A DNA stretch of 64,000 bases from Neonectria sp. B-13 (lineage: Eukaryota > Ascomycota > Sordariomycetes > Hypocreales > Nectriaceae). Positions within the stretch are counted from its first letter, which is position 1, and each line of letters opens with the position of its first letter. The translations under genes and the position numbers were made by a program. The stretch covers positions 721,535 to 785,534 of the forward strand of contig NOKP01000008.1 in NCBI GenBank assembly GCA_002682825.1, given 5' to 3'. The notes under the pieces were generated by a model, which saw only the letters and a list, made by a program, of their open reading frames with translations, was not told the origin of the DNA and made no database searches. Positions 42,929 to 54,617 of the stretch are shown here, in pieces.

Positions 42929-44843
42929 ATGGCGCACTCCCCGAAACCCTCGGGAATCACCCGGGAGCGGAAAGAGGAGTTGGATCTCTTTCTTTCCAGC
43001 CTTTCGGCATGGGACTTGTTCTACGTGCAAAAGCAGCTGCAAAACATGCGTCCCAACCTCGCCAGCCTGGAAGACATGCCACCGGAAATCATATGGAAGT
43101 TGGTTCCTCACCTGGATCTAGAGGACATCGTCACCTGTCGCTTGGTGTCCAAAGCTTGGGCCAAGGCCTGGTCGCATCCTGCAGTTGTTCCGTTTCTCTG
43201 CCACCGCTTTGCTCCCGGCATGTTGGAGTCGCATCCCCTCGATACACCCAACCAGGTGTTCGCAGCATACATTCAACAAAAGAAGACGCGCCAGAACGCC
43301 CGGTTTTTTGAAAATTTATTTGTGCCGTGGGATTTGGCCTGGGACACTACAATGTTCAGAAACGTATCGCCCACGCCTCAATTCCTTCAAGGGCGTGGCC
43401 CCCAATACGTGCGTGGCCAGTACCCTGTATGCTATGCCAATGGCAAAGTGGCATGGCAACCTCAGCTCGACCTGATCATAATCGATGACATCAAGAAAAT
43501 GAGTCGCCGACGCCTTGTCTGGAGCGCGCCACCAGCAACAGGACCAAACCAAGCCCCGATAAGAGGAACTGAACTCCTGGCAATAAGCAGTCACATTGTC
43601 GTTATGATAAACGCTGGTCCTGGCCGTTCCAACAAAGTGTGAGTACTCTGTACGTTCATTTTTGACGTAGCTGACCCGTATAGATACCTCTCGTACTTGC
43701 AGGAGGAAGGAATCCATACAATTCATCTACCTAACCCCGTGGCCCATTGTTATGCCGATGGTGAATCTGTTGGTGCTGTGACCACCACTGGCGGAGTCTT
43801 CGTCTCTTTTCAGAGAGGCAAATTAGTGGCATTGGATCTTTCTAATATCGAAACGCCACCAAATAGTCGCCGAGTAGATGGAGCTCTGCCAGCAGTTCTC
43901 TTCCACCCCATTGATCGAAACGTGGTGTACGTCGTCCTTGCGTATCAGTACTACCAACCATGTAAGAATTTTGCCCTCATTGATTAAACAAGTACTGATT
44001 CACATAGATGAAAAAATTGCTACTTTCGTGGTTGCCAAATTCGACGCCAATCGGCTTCTTTGGCAATCGAGGGCATCGGTCGCAAACCCGGTCGTAAATT
44101 CGGTCGAAACCTGCATCGAACCGCAGAGCTTGGTACGAATGCAGATCTCCCCCAAACAGTCAGACGGACATGGATCCTACGCGCTGGGCATCTACCAGCT
44201 GGCCAGTAGTCAATTTGGGGAGAATACTGGGCTTTGCAAATGTTTCAGCAACGTTTGGAGACACGGAGACTGGGGCACCATCTCCTTCAACGTCCTAAAC
44301 CAGACCTTTTCCCAGCACTACTACTCATCTCCCACGAAGAATCTCCTCTGGGATTCAACCTTGGAAGACCGGGCCAAAGGGCCCCCAGACCCTGACGGTA
44401 TTCTAACGGGCGCACACCTTTGGGACGAAGGTTTGCTTTTGACGTGGCGGATGGGGCGTGTGTGTCGAAACAACGAACTTGGCATGCAGATTCTCCATCC
44501 CATCGGAGGCATCCTAGCACCAAGACACAAGCACCCGGTATTCAGATCGATGCCACAAGATGTCTGTCCGGCAGGATCCGAAATAGAAGACCTTTCACCC
44601 ACTGACGACGTAACTGGAGCCGTGTTCCAGGACAACGGCGTGGTGTTGGTGCCCACCACTCGGGGCATGTGGATATGTACGAACTCCGAAAATCCGGTCT
44701 CATCCACAGTCCCACCGCCTCCGGAAATTGATGAGAATATGGCTAGGCAACCATTCAAAGAGCTCCGCCGGGATTTCAATGTTGTAATCAACTTGACTCA
44801 TGGCGATATCGCAGAGGGACCAGTACCTCGATGGGACGGATGA
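42929..44843 (+). CDS. F-box protein
   Basis: Three exons, 42929-43638, 43684-43961 and 44008-44843, sum to 1824 bases and give 607 residues. An upstream in-frame ATG at 42827 would add 34 residues. The F-box is SLEDMPPEIIWKLVPHLDLEDIVTCRLVSKAWAKAWSHP at about 46-84, and should bind Skp1 in an SCF ubiquitin ligase. The remaining ~520 residues have alternating strands (for example VGAVTTTGGVFVSFQRGKLVALDLSN) that resemble a beta-propeller-like substrate-recognition region, without recognisable WD or Kelch repeats. The target is unknown. Introns are 45 and 46 bases. Confidence 0.82.
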
Positions 44844-45070
44844 CTTCGATGACTTCGATACCACGTGATGAACACCCCGAGCCAGCCTTGCTAGCCTCAC
44901 ACCCTGGACGGTACGTACCCCCCCTAGTGACGTGGATCCATCCATGGTGCTCAAGTGACTCGATTGACGTGATCGCGATTCAGGCCCATCCCCTCGCTCC
45001 TCGCTCCTCGCTGCTTGCTGCAAGCAGACATAGACTCTTCATCATCACCTTTTGAGTCGCCGCCATTACG

Positions 45071-46774
45071 ATGTCGACGCCCGCCAACGAGCACGAGCCG
45101 CTCGTTGCGCGACTCCGCGACACTGACCAGACGTCCCTCTACGGCTCCAGCTATGCCTCGTCAGTCTCCGAAACCGGCGACCGGCGATGGCGGCAGACGA
45201 AACACGCCGTCCGACTGATATCGTTCGTCACAGCCAACCTCTGTGCTCTCGGCGGAGGTTCTATCGTCGTGTTCTCGCTCTATGCTCCTTTGTTCCAATC
45301 GCATCTTCACTACACCCAGTTTCAAGTCAACGCCGTCGCAATCGCAGGCTCCATCGCCCTCTACCTCCCGATCTCGATCCTTGGCTACATCTGCGACCGA
45401 GTCGGAATACGACCCTTGGCCTTGCTGGCCGCTGTGTTCTTTGGTGCAGGCTATGGCCTGGCAGCAGGCGTCTATCGGAAGCTGGATCTCCAAGGCGGCG
45501 GTGTTCTCGATGCTGATGGAGATTGGTCGGTACCGCTGATGATGATCGCATTCGTGTGCATCGGCGTTGCCTCCTGCTCCATCTACATGGCGGCTGTGTC
45601 GTCGTGCGCAAAGAACTTTGGAAAGGGCAAGTACAGAGGCCTTGCGCTGGCCTCGCCCATTACGTCATTTGGATTGAGTCCTATGTGGCTGAGCCAGGTT
45701 GGCAATAGCCGCCTGTTCACGGAGAGGCGGCCGGATGGCTCCCTCGGCGACTTGGATGTCTTTCGCTTCTTTGTGTTTCTCGGAGTCTTGAACTGCTCAT
45801 TGGGGGTCTTGGCCACGTTGACTATGAGGATCGTGAACGAACAAGACCTTATCGACGAGGCCATTGATGAGCTAGAGCAAAGCGGCCTTTTGGACGGGAG
45901 CTCTCTACTCGCTCGGTCTGTGAGTTACGGTACTGCCGACCCGAGCGCCCGGGATAATTCCGCCTTGTTGGAACAGTCCAAGGACGACGATGCGCGGTGG
46001 AAGAAGAACTGGGTTCTCAACGCAGAGACGAGGCAGTTCCTTACCGATCGGACTATGTGGTCGTTTGCGCTGGCTTTCCTCTTCATGGTCGGACCGGGCG
46101 AGGCGTTCATCAACAATCTCGGCACCGTCATTGGCACGCTCTCACCGCCGATGTCCGAGGGCCTTGGACACCGCACCTCAGCTGCAACTCATGTGTCCAT
46201 CTTTGGCGTCACTAGCACACTCTCCCGCATCCTCATCGGCACTATCACCGACCTGGTGGCACCGTCCCCACAGACACAGCATGTGCAAGTTACATCTTAC
46301 CTGCCAGCAACGGGTCAGCGATTCGTTGTTTCGCGGGTTGCCTTTCTACTCTCATTTGGCTTGATGCTGTCTCTTGGTCTCGTGACCCTGGCGTCTGGGT
46401 TTGTTCAGAACCACGCAGAGCGCTTCTGGATAGTGTCTGGTCTGATTGGAGCCGGCTATGGTGCCATCTTTAGCTTGACGCCTTTGATCGTCACCATCAT
46501 CTGGGGAGTCGAGAACTTTTCCACCAACTTCGGCATCATTGCCATGCTGCCTGCGGTTGGTTCGACGTTTTGGGGGCTCGTGTACTCGGCTGTGTACCAG
46601 GCGGGTGCTAACCAGTCGGCCCACGGAGAGGGCAGGGACCTCTTTTGTCATGGAAAGCAATGTTACGCATCAACATTTTGGGCGGAGAGTGTTACTGTGT
46701 GGATTGGCTGCGGTCTCTTGTTGTGGGCTTGGAAGGGCACAGGAGGGTGGAAACAACGAGGAATTGTCATTTAG
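45071..46774 (+). CDS. mch1: Mch1-type major facilitator transporter
   Basis: A single exon of 567 residues. After a hydrophilic 47-residue N-tail, the sequence LISFVTANLCALGGGSIVVFSLYAPLFQSHLHYTQFQVNAVAI opens the first of about 12 membrane helices. The loop LGYICDRVGIRPLALL carries the MFS D-R-x-G signature, and a long cytoplasmic loop (about 250-320) separates the two halves. The length and N-terminal sequence are those of fungal Mch1, a vacuolar-membrane member related to monocarboxylate and nitrate-type porters whose substrate is not established. The F-box gene upstream ends about 230 bases away. Confidence 0.88.
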   Translation: MSTPANEHEPLVARLRDTDQTSLYGSSYASSVSETGDRRWRQTKHAVRLISFVTANLCALGGGSIVVFSLYAPLFQSHLHYTQFQVNAVAIAGSIALYLPISILGYICDRVGIRPLALLAAVFFGAGYGLAAGVYRKLDLQGGGVLDADGDWSVPLMMIAFVCIGVASCSIYMAAVSSCAKNFGKGKYRGLALASPITSFGLSPMWLSQVGNSRLFTERRPDGSLGDLDVFRFFVFLGVLNCSLGVLATLTMRIVNEQDLIDEAIDELEQSGLLDGSSLLARSVSYGTADPSARDNSALLEQSKDDDARWKKNWVLNAETRQFLTDRTMWSFALAFLFMVGPGEAFINNLGTVIGTLSPPMSEGLGHRTSAATHVSIFGVTSTLSRILIGTITDLVAPSPQTQHVQVTSYLPATGQRFVVSRVAFLLSFGLMLSLGLVTLASGFVQNHAERFWIVSGLIGAGYGAIFSLTPLIVTIIWGVENFSTNFGIIAMLPAVGSTFWGLVYSAVYQAGANQSAHGEGRDLFCHGKQCYASTFWAESVTVWIGCGLLLWAWKGTGGWKQRGIVI

Positions 46775-47484
46775 AGGTGGGAGGTTGGTCTGGCATGGTA
46801 CATATAACATTAACAGGAGCATGGTTTTAGTCTGGAATTGTTGGGAATGGTTTCAATTTGGCATTTGCAGGAGTGTATTTGTAGCCTCAGTCTGGCATTG
46901 ATGGGAATAGCTTAGTCTGGATTGACAGGAGCACATAGTCTAAATGACAGCATTTAATCCAGCCGGCAGTCGAATGCGCAACTCCAGTACCAAGGACTCG
47001 GAACACTAGGAAGTTAAGCCCAGCGATCGGAATCCTTCAGATACACAAGTTGACCATCGCATCGGCTCTGTATGGCTCCGATCGGCATCTTCTCCGTGGG
47101 ATTCCCCCGGGCAAGTTTCCCGCGGAAAAGGGAGAGGTGATAATCGGCTCTTGTTCACGCGGCCGAACAGGGCTTCTCCGCTTCGGCTTCAAGATCAACT
47201 CCCGTAGCCCAAACTTGCCCCCTGCTTGCCGGTGCAAGTGGCCCACTTTCCCCTCGACGGCTCGACGCGATCATACGAAGTGTCGGAATGGATGGACGCG
47301 GGGCTGATAGCGGCCGTTCGGCATCGTGACATCGTCATGGCTGGCTCCATAGTTGGCTCCATAGTTGATTCATGAGCCAAGCGACAACGGCGGGCTGAGA
47401 AGCTCTTATCTAGAGGGCGATTCGCGATGACCGGGGATTAGCATTGGGTCAACTTCTCGCTGAGTGCCATCCAATTCAATAATC
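46775..47484. other. Intergenic region
   Basis: 710 bases before the carboxylesterase gene. There are duplicated GGCTCCATAGTTG words near 47341-47368. A stretch near 46985-47035 faintly resembles part of a 5S rRNA, but I do not accept it. No gene is seen. Confidence 0.45.
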
Positions 47485-49356
47485 ATGGCGGAGGAAAAAC
47501 GTACCAAGGGCGTTTCCTTGTCATGGCTCGCTGCCATTCCCATTGTGCTCGCCGCCCTCTTCGCAGGGTATCCCAGCATCTGGCAGAGCTCCAAGCCCAA
47601 TGTCTTGCCGTCTGTCACGATCCGCCAGGGAACCATTGTTGGCCGCATGGTTGACGATGAATTCCCGGAACCTCTCGAGGGCTTCATGGGCATCCCATAT
47701 GCCATTCCTCCGGTTGGCGAGCGCCGCTTCCTACCCGCGGAGCCTGTGCCTTCAAGCAATGGAACCCACCAAGCATTCTACCTAGGCCCGAGGTGAGCAT
47801 TCTCTTTGTAACCATGCCTGCGCTACTCAGTCTGACCGTTCAAGATGCCCTGGAGTACAGCTCGTCCCGTTCCTCGAAGACCCCATCCTCGGCCCCGACT
47901 ACGAATCCGAGGACTGCCTCACCATCAACATCTGGCGTCGGCCTGGCCACTCGCCCGCCAAGGGCAAGCTCCCCGTCGCTGTGCTCATCCCCGGCGGCGC
48001 CTTCAACCGCGGCGCCGCGCGCATGCACAACACGCACTCGATGCTGGCCTTTTCCGAGGAGCCCTTCATCGCCGTCAGCATGCAGTACCGCATCGGCGTC
48101 TTTGGCGGGCTCAACACCGAGTTGACGGCCAAGGAGGGCGTCCTGAACCTCGGGCTCAAGGACATGTATGTGGCGCTGGAATGGGTCCAGGAGAACATTG
48201 AGGCGTTTGGTGGCAACCCCGACGACGTGACCATCATGGGTTTGAGTGCTGCGGCGCATGGTGTAAGTCTCTTCGCGATTTGGAGATTCTTTTCGCAGGC
48301 TAACAATGACAGATTGGCCATCTCATCATGGACATCAACCAACCGAAGCGCCTCTTCCACAAAGCCATCATGGACTCTGGCGCCCACACTGCCCGCGCGG
48401 TACATCCTCCCTCGGCCGAACTCAACACGCGGCACTTCCGCGAACTGCTGGACCTCACACCCTGCGCCCACTTCAAGAACCTGCTGGACCCCGAGGTCCT
48501 GACCTGCCTCCGCAGCCTGCCGTCCGAGACAGTCGACAAGGCAGGCAAGGCGGTGTTTGCCCGCTCCGAGCCCTCAAACCGTTGGGCCTGGCAGCCCGTC
48601 ATGGACAGCAACGTCATCTCTCGCAGGCCGCTGGACGCCTGGAGGTCGGGCAAGTTCAACCGCGTCCCGATCCTGACGGGGTCGGCCCACAACGAGGGCG
48701 CCTACTACGCTCCGAAGGCCGCCGACAAGCCAGAGGACTTTGCCCGCTTCTTCCGCACGCTGCTGCCGCACCTCACCGATGCCGAGTTTGCGGAGCTGGA
48801 GGCTCTGTACCCAGACCCGGCCTCGGATCCCACCTCGCCGTACGTCGAGAGCAGAGGCATCGAAGGCGTCGGGTCCCAGTACCGCCGTCTCGAAGCCGCG
48901 TACGGCCAGTACGCATACACGTGCCCAGTGCGACAGACGGCGACCTGGGCCACGGCGCACTCGGACGCAGACAAGCCGGTATTTCTGTACCACTGGGCGC
49001 TGAACAAGACGGCGCTGTTGGGCGCCAACCACGGCGACCAGATGCGGTACCAGACGTACAACAGGGAGGTGCGGGAGATCTCGCGCGCGCAGGACGAGGT
49101 GGCGGGCAACTTCCACGCCTACTGCACCAGCTTCATCACGCGGGGGGATCCCAACACGCTCAGGGGCAAGTTCGCGGGCCGGCCGGAGTGGACGGGCTGG
49201 AAGGGCGGCAAGGGGCTGACGATGGTGATGGGAGAGGGCAATGATGAGAGGGCGGGCGGCAGCGGGCTGGGCGTGGCATCGCGGCTGGTGGACTATAAAT
49301 GGGGAGAGGAGCAGTGTGAGTTTTGGTGGAGGGTGTCGTCGAAGTTTGAGGACTAG
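47485..49356 (+). CDS. Type B carboxylesterase/lipase with atypical nucleophile elbow
   Basis: Three exons, 47485-47792, 47845-48262 and 48313-49356, sum to 1770 bases and give 589 residues. A hydrophobic segment at about 13-33 (WLAAIPIVLAALFAGYPSIW) is a signal anchor or uncleaved signal. Family motifs are GFMGIPYAIPPVGERRF, ESEDCLTINIWRR, the oxyanion loop IPGGAFNRGAA, and VALEWVQENIEAFGGNPDDVTIMG. The nucleophile elbow reads GLSAAAHG (Ser237), where the fungal consensus is GxSAG; the last Gly is Ala. The Glu of the triad is probably in GSAHNEGAYY and the His in GANHGDQ. It probably hydrolyses carboxyl esters at a membrane or in the secretory pathway; substrate unknown. Confidence 0.88.
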
Positions 49357-49833
49357 ACGGTCTACATGTTGATGTGAATACGCCCTGAACGTTAAAAGTA
49401 TTGAATATAAAAATGCTTTAAATTTCAATAAGTCCTTGTCCTGATCTAGTGAATGTTGAAACAAACGTTATCCGTCTCGTGGGGTTCCGTGGAAGTGTTT
49501 GTAGAACTGCACCCAGGACTAGTCATGCTGGTCTACAATGACGTCACGCAGGGCAACAGGATGGAGCTAAACTGCGGCCTAATTGCATCATTAATGCACT
49601 AAGATAGACTCAAATAGACTTAGACAGACTTAGATAAACTCAGACAGACTCGGACAGACTCAGTAGAGTGTAAGAAGCTGAGGAGCATGCAGAAGTACGA
49701 AGTATGTAGATGTGCAAAGTGGACATAGTTGAAGCACAGTCTCAAAGGGTATCCATCATTGATTAAGCCATAACTACAGCCATATTACTAGCACTAAAAT
49801 TCATCCATCATCATAACCAATCCCTCCCGCCTT
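49357..49833. other. Convergent intergenic region
   Basis: 477 bases between the tail-to-tail esterase and transporter genes, holding the decamer repeat at 49602-49663. Nothing else is seen. Confidence 0.5.
49602..49663. repeat. Six imperfect tandem copies of a 10-bp unit
   Basis: The unit is close to CAGACAGACT, with A/G/T substitutions in the first bases of each copy. The invariant part is an A-rich word ending in GACT or AACT every ten bases. The period equals one helical turn, so the A-tracts and steps are in phase. It lies between convergent genes. Confidence 0.85.
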
Positions 49834-51438
49834 CTAGTACGCATATCTAAAGTTGGGGTTCTCGAAATCAGTGAGATCCTGCAACACGTCGTCGGCAGCG
49901 TCGTTGACGGGCGCAATGGCGTCGCGGAGCTTGTTGCGGCGGATGAGCACGTAGCGCAGGATCATGGCGATGGTGGCCTGGCCGGCCGTGCAGCCGATGA
50001 TGAGCTTGCAGCCCGTCTGGTAGATGGGCGCCTCGGAGCCCAAGAACGCGTGCGGGCCGATGATGTTGCCGATACAGTATGCCAGGAAGACAAAGGCCGT
50101 GGCCGTCGTGCGCTTGGTGTAGCCTCCGACGTTGGAGGCGGGCATCTGCAGGGCGACGATGAGAGAGCCGATGAAGGAGGCGCACTGGAATGTGTTAGTT
50201 TGTGTTCAGGGGGTTATGGGAAGTTAAGAAGTCAAGTATAGAAGACTCACCATGTAGTATCCTGCGAGGAGACCGCCCTTGTTGGTTCGTTCAAGCTGCC
50301 AGAAGAGGCACACAGCAACAAGCGTGGGCAGCAGCCAGACGGCCATGACAATGGTGCGGATGTTCTTGAAGCGACTGGCCAGGAAGGGTCCGGTGAACAT
50401 GAACATGGCAGTGCAGGCGCCATATGGGATGCCGTAGGCCGTGGTCAGGAGAGCGTCCTTGGTGAAGCCCTTGACGATCAGCTTGGCAAAGTTGGCGATG
50501 CCGCCGTTGACGACCTCGTTGAGCAGGGTGAAGAAGAACAGCAGCCAGATCTGGGAGTCGACGAAAACCTCCTTGATCTGGTTCATCTTGATCTTGCGGT
50601 TGAAGACGCCCGTGCGGTTGGCGGCGCTCTGGGCAATCAGCATGGCGCGCTCCTCGACCGAGAATCGCTTGGCCGTCAGGATGTTGTTGGGCAGGAAGAA
50701 GTACAGCACCACGCCCCAGCAGATGGTCAGGCCGCCGCACAGCACGTAGATGATGCGCCACACGTCCCAGCCCTTGGCCTGGCCGACGCCGTAGAAGAGG
50801 ATGCCGCCGAACATGCTGCCAAAGCCGTTGAAGCAGTAGAACAGGCCGGCGCGCGCTGGCTGCTTCTCGCGCTGGAACCACTGCGACACGATGAGCATGA
50901 AGGCCGGCGTGATGACGGCCTCGAAGGTGCCCAGCAGGAAGCGGCACACGGCCAGTCCCGCGAAGTCCTTGGCCGCCGCGGTGCACAGCAGGATGGTGCC
51001 CCAGGACACGACGAAGCCGCTGACGACGAGGCCGGTGGGCATCGTCTGGGCGAGATACGACGCCGGCCACTCGGCGACCAGGTAGGCGAAGTAGAAGATG
51101 GAGGCCATCCAGGAGTACTGGTCGCTGGTCATGCCGGTCGAGTCGAAGAGGTCAAAGACGGCCGAGTAGCCGAGCGCCTGCTTGTCGACGTACTGCAGCA
51201 GGTAGGTTCCGCAGAGGAGCGGCATCAGGGACCAATCGACCTTGCGGCGGAGCTTCTTGAGGGCGCCCTCGTCGGCCATGAGTTCCTGGAGGCGCATGTG
51301 GCTGATGCCATGTTGCTGGAGGAAGACCTCGGCCTCGTCGAGGTCGGTGACGGAGCCGTTCTTGAGGTCGGCCTCGACGTCGTCTGTTTCGACGGGAAGT
51401 TGCTTCTTCTCGATGTCTTGGGGTTTCTGGTCTGCCAT
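49834..51438 (-). CDS. Dal5-like transporter of the anion:cation symporter family (MFS)
   Basis: Two exons, 50251-51438 and 49834-50184, sum to 1539 bases and give 512 residues. About 12 membrane helices are visible, starting at LMPLLCGTYLLQYVDKQALGYSAVF, a hallmark of the Dal5/ACS allantoate-permease group. The paralogous FLLGTFEAVITPAFMLIVSQWF and VGGYTKRTTATAFVFLAYCIGNIIGP segments are also typical. These carriers take up organic anions such as allantoate, nicotinate, pantothenate, cysteine or dipeptides at the plasma membrane. Substrate not predictable. It lies on the same strand as the amidohydrolase upstream, which hints at uptake linked to hydrolysis. Confidence 0.92.
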
Positions 51439-52277
51439 TGTGACTGAACCGAGGCGAGTTGTGAGAAGTAGACTGGGTTTCTTCTCGAGTCTTTGAAGTC
51501 AAGGTGTAGGTGTGTAAGTCGAGGTCAAGTCAAGAGACAAGTCCAATTGAGCTGCCAGAGTCTAGATGATCTCCCATCTCGAAACGACAAACAGAAGACG
51601 AAGGCCGCCTTTTTGTGTCCTACGGCCACTCGACCCTTGCTTGAGGGGTTCGACTCATGGCGACCCCAGAAACAGGCTGATCTGGGGTAACTAGCAGCGC
51701 TTCGTGCGTTCGCGGCGCTACCAACTTGGCGGGTGGAGCACTGATAGGCAAGCGGTGGAGTCGCAGCTGATATGGATGACACTAGCTCGGATAAGCAGAG
51801 ATAGGTGAGCTCGTGGTTAGTCTCCAAGGTCGTTTGCCTGTATTTTGCCGCAGTTGGCCGCGGGAAACTGGAGCTCCGGGATGGTCGCTGCGCGGGATCG
51901 GTCCACTTCGCGGTGAGACCCCGGTTCGACTGAGGTCAGAGTGTCGAGATAGGATGTCAACTCTAGGACCTATCTGTTCTATCTGTTGATTCCTGATTCC
52001 GGGTTCTAGCTATCGTCTTGGCTGTGGTGTCGAAACTCAGCTTTGCGGGCATGAGACGAGGGCGAGTCTAGATGAGAGTGAGTGCTGACGAGATGACTGG
52101 ACAAGGACGGACTGGGACACCGAGGACACTGAGGAAGGGGCAAAAATTGCACGAGGATTGTTCGTATAGCTCTGGTATTGATGCATTCTCACGTCCGTGT
52201 CCTTCTACCGATACTCCTCCTACTCCTAGCAGTACAACACCACAACACCAAAATCACCATCTCCGCCCAAGAACCCC
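51439..52277. other. Intergenic region, promoter of the transporter
   Basis: 839 bases between two minus-strand genes. It contains repeated AAGTCGAGGTCAAGTC-like words near 51510-51535. No gene is recognised. Confidence 0.5.
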
Positions 52278-53891
52278 CTAACTGCTCCAAACTTTCCTCC
52301 CGCCGAACCAAGTCTCCTTGACCTCCGACTTGAGCAGACTGCGCGCCTCCCACTCCATGTCAACCACCACCATGTCGGCCTGCTTGCCGACCTCGAGACT
52401 GCCCACGCGATCATCCGCAAACACGCTCTTGGCCGCGCCCGCCGTGCCCGCCACCACCGACTCGCAGAGCCCCAGCCGGAAGTGCTCGTTGATCACCTCG
52501 TCGCTCTCCGGCTCCCGCGCCGACCGCCGCGTCGTCGCCACATAGATGTTGTGCAGCGGGTTCCACGGCGCCGTCGGGCTGTCGCTGCCCAGCGCCATTA
52601 GCGCCCCGGAGTCGGCGAACTCGCGGTATGCAAACGCCCGCCCGCACCGGTGCTCGCCGATCAGCCGCGGCCACGCCCGCAGGATTGCCGGGTCCGCGTG
52701 CACCGGCTGGATCGACGCCGTGAGGCCCAGCTCGCCCAGCCGCTTGGCATCCTCGGGCGACGCCAGCTCCAGGTGCTCGATGCGGTGCCGGCCGCCGGGC
52801 GACGTGTGCTTCTCCAGCATGTCCACGGCCATGCGGATGGCCGCGTCGCCGATGGCGTGGAGCGCTATCTGCACGCCGGCATCCGCCGCCTGCTTCACGA
52901 TCGGGTCGAGGTCCTCCGGGGTCCACACCGGCGGCGGCGACGGCGCTACGGCGTACGGCTCCGAGAGGTACGCCGTGCACGCGTCGATGATGCCGTCGCA
53001 GATGATCTTGATGCCGACGATGCGCAGGTCCGGCGACGTCTCCTTGTTGTACTTCTTGCTCAGCTCGACCGCCCGCGCCACCTGACGCGAGCGCTCCTCT
53101 TTGCTGTTGGCCGGCCGGATCAGCCAGTACGCCGCAATGCGCATGGAGAAGTCAGGGCGCTGCTCTCGCAACGCAATCAGGGCGTTCCAGGACAGCTCGT
53201 CCATGGCCATCTCGACCAGCCCGGTGTAACCGTTCGCATGGTACGAATCGAAGGCGGCCAACATGCAGTCGATGCGTTCCTGCTCGGATGCCACCTCGGC
53301 CAGATGAGGCCACGCGATGGCCAGCACAGCGCCCTCGCTCAAAACGCCAGACGGCTTGCCCTGCTCGTCTCGCTGGATGGTTCCGCCTGCCGGGTCCGGC
53401 ATGTCGGCGATGCCCATCTCAGCCAAGCCAGCCGAGTTGCACCACGTCGAATGCAGGTCCTTGGTGTCGACGAAGATGGGCCGCGGATCGATGTCGTCCA
53501 GCATCTTCGCGTCGACGCCGTCCGGGGTCATGGAGTGCATCCAGCCCTTGGCCAGGATCCGCGGCACGTCGGGGTTCGCCTTGGCGTATGCGCGCAGCGT
53601 CGACAGGATATCCTCCAGCGACTTGCAGTGCTCGACGCCGACTTTGCGCAGCGCCTGGCCGAGCAGGAGCAGGTGCATGTGGCCGTCGACGAAGCCCGGC
53701 AGAACAGTCCGGCCCTTCAGATCCTGCGTGACAACGCCCTCGCCCTGGTACTTGGCCGTGATGTCGTCCTGCGAGCCGATGGCCGTGATAACGCCGTCCT
53801 TGACAAACATGCTCTCCGCGAACGTCGGCTTCCCCTCGAGGCCGACTTCGGCCTTGGAAAGGATCCGGCCGTTGATGAAGAGCGAGGCCAT
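52278..53891 (-). CDS. Amidohydrolase family 3 (YtcJ-like) metal hydrolase
   Basis: A single exon of 537 residues, the usual length. The N-terminal beta-sandwich (MASLFINGRILS) leads to LPGFVDGHMHLLLLG, whose H71-x-H73 pair is the metal site. Further conserved parts are IVGIKIICDGIIDACTA (active-site Lys region), ALHAIGDAAIRMAVD, HRIEHLELA, and MALGSDSPTAPWNP with a catalytic Asp. The C-terminal SLEVGKQADMVVVD closes the sandwich. The family hydrolyses N-acyl, carbamate or cyclic amide bonds; substrate unknown. No signal peptide, so probably cytosolic. Strong GC bias opens a 432-codon antisense ORF that I regard as spurious. Confidence 0.93.
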   Translation of the reverse strand: MASLFINGRILSKAEVGLEGKPTFAESMFVKDGVITAIGSQDDITAKYQGEGVVTQDLKGRTVLPGFVDGHMHLLLLGQALRKVGVEHCKSLEDILSTLRAYAKANPDVPRILAKGWMHSMTPDGVDAKMLDDIDPRPIFVDTKDLHSTWCNSAGLAEMGIADMPDPAGGTIQRDEQGKPSGVLSEGAVLAIAWPHLAEVASEQERIDCMLAAFDSYHANGYTGLVEMAMDELSWNALIALREQRPDFSMRIAAYWLIRPANSKEERSRQVARAVELSKKYNKETSPDLRIVGIKIICDGIIDACTAYLSEPYAVAPSPPPVWTPEDLDPIVKQAADAGVQIALHAIGDAAIRMAVDMLEKHTSPGGRHRIEHLELASPEDAKRLGELGLTASIQPVHADPAILRAWPRLIGEHRCGRAFAYREFADSGALMALGSDSPTAPWNPLHNIYVATTRRSAREPESDEVINEHFRLGLCESVVAGTAGAAKSVFADDRVGSLEVGKQADMVVVDMEWEARSLLKSEVKETWFGGRKVWSS

Positions 53892-54617
53892 GGTGGGAGG
53901 TCGGGGGGGGAGAGAAAGGGTGTTGAAAAGGTAGCCCAGAGCCGGTGATCAAGGCAGATCACGGCTTCTTATAACCATCGTATGTTCTCCGATCCGGGGC
54001 TAGCCGGCATGCATGAGGCCGAGATCGCATGCAGCGGGGAACGGAGATATTCACGTGCGCCGGCCGATTGACCACATCCGTGGCGTTGTGGGTGGACTTG
54101 TGGACGGACTTGTGGAGTGGTGGAGTATGAACCGGACGCCAAGATGGTGGTTTCCTCGGTTTGGTTCCTGATCTTATTTGGTTCCTGGTTTCGTTGTTGG
54201 TTCACCATCTATCTTGTTGGTTCACGCGGTTCGTCCCAAGCGAATCTGAAAGTTTTAAGAGTCTAAGTCAAAGGGGCCTAAGTTCAAGGGATGAGTCTAA
54301 AACAACGGCATCCCTCCAGTCCTCTTACTGGCTCTACACAAGCACAGTTCTCATGTTGCTTAATAGCCTTGCACCGCTAATGCACCCCGATCCCGTCTTG
54401 TCGCTCTTGTGATGCACGCCGTTGTCGGTTAGGAAGTCGGTACGGGACCGACATCGTAACTGGTTGATTCGCTCTCGGCCAGCGAATAATCGAGTCGAGT
54501 GTGAACGCAGATCCAACGCCAGTTTGTCAGCAGACTAGAAAATCGCTCAGCAAAGCGATGCAACGATGGCCTCAATACTGCCAGTCAACGGCATAAACAC
54601 CACAAACACTCACCAAA
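53892..54617. other. Divergent promoter region between amidohydrolase and reductase genes
   Basis: 726 bases. A GGTTCCTGATC/GGTTCCTGGTT doublet near 54154-54190 and a GTTGGTTCAC doublet near 54195-54223 are the only repeats noticed. No gene is seen. Confidence 0.5.

Noticed and set aside
46985..47040. 5S-rRNA-like word (GAAGTTAAGCCCAGCG)
   Set aside because: Only a short stretch resembles 5S helix III; flanking bases do not give the stem I and internal promoter of a fungal 5S gene.
48306..49244. 312-codon + frame alternative inside the carboxylesterase
   Set aside because: The frame is Arg/Gly/Pro-rich; the accepted frame has the full family C-terminus and proper splicing.
51640..51935. tRNA B-box-like words (GGTTCGACT)
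   Set aside because: No matching A box at the right distance and no acceptor stem could be paired.
52650..53948. 432-codon + strand ORF antisense to the amidohydrolase
   Set aside because: The minus-strand protein has complete family motifs over its full length. The antisense frame arises from GC-rich codon bias and its translation is Arg/His/Val-rich without recognisable domains.
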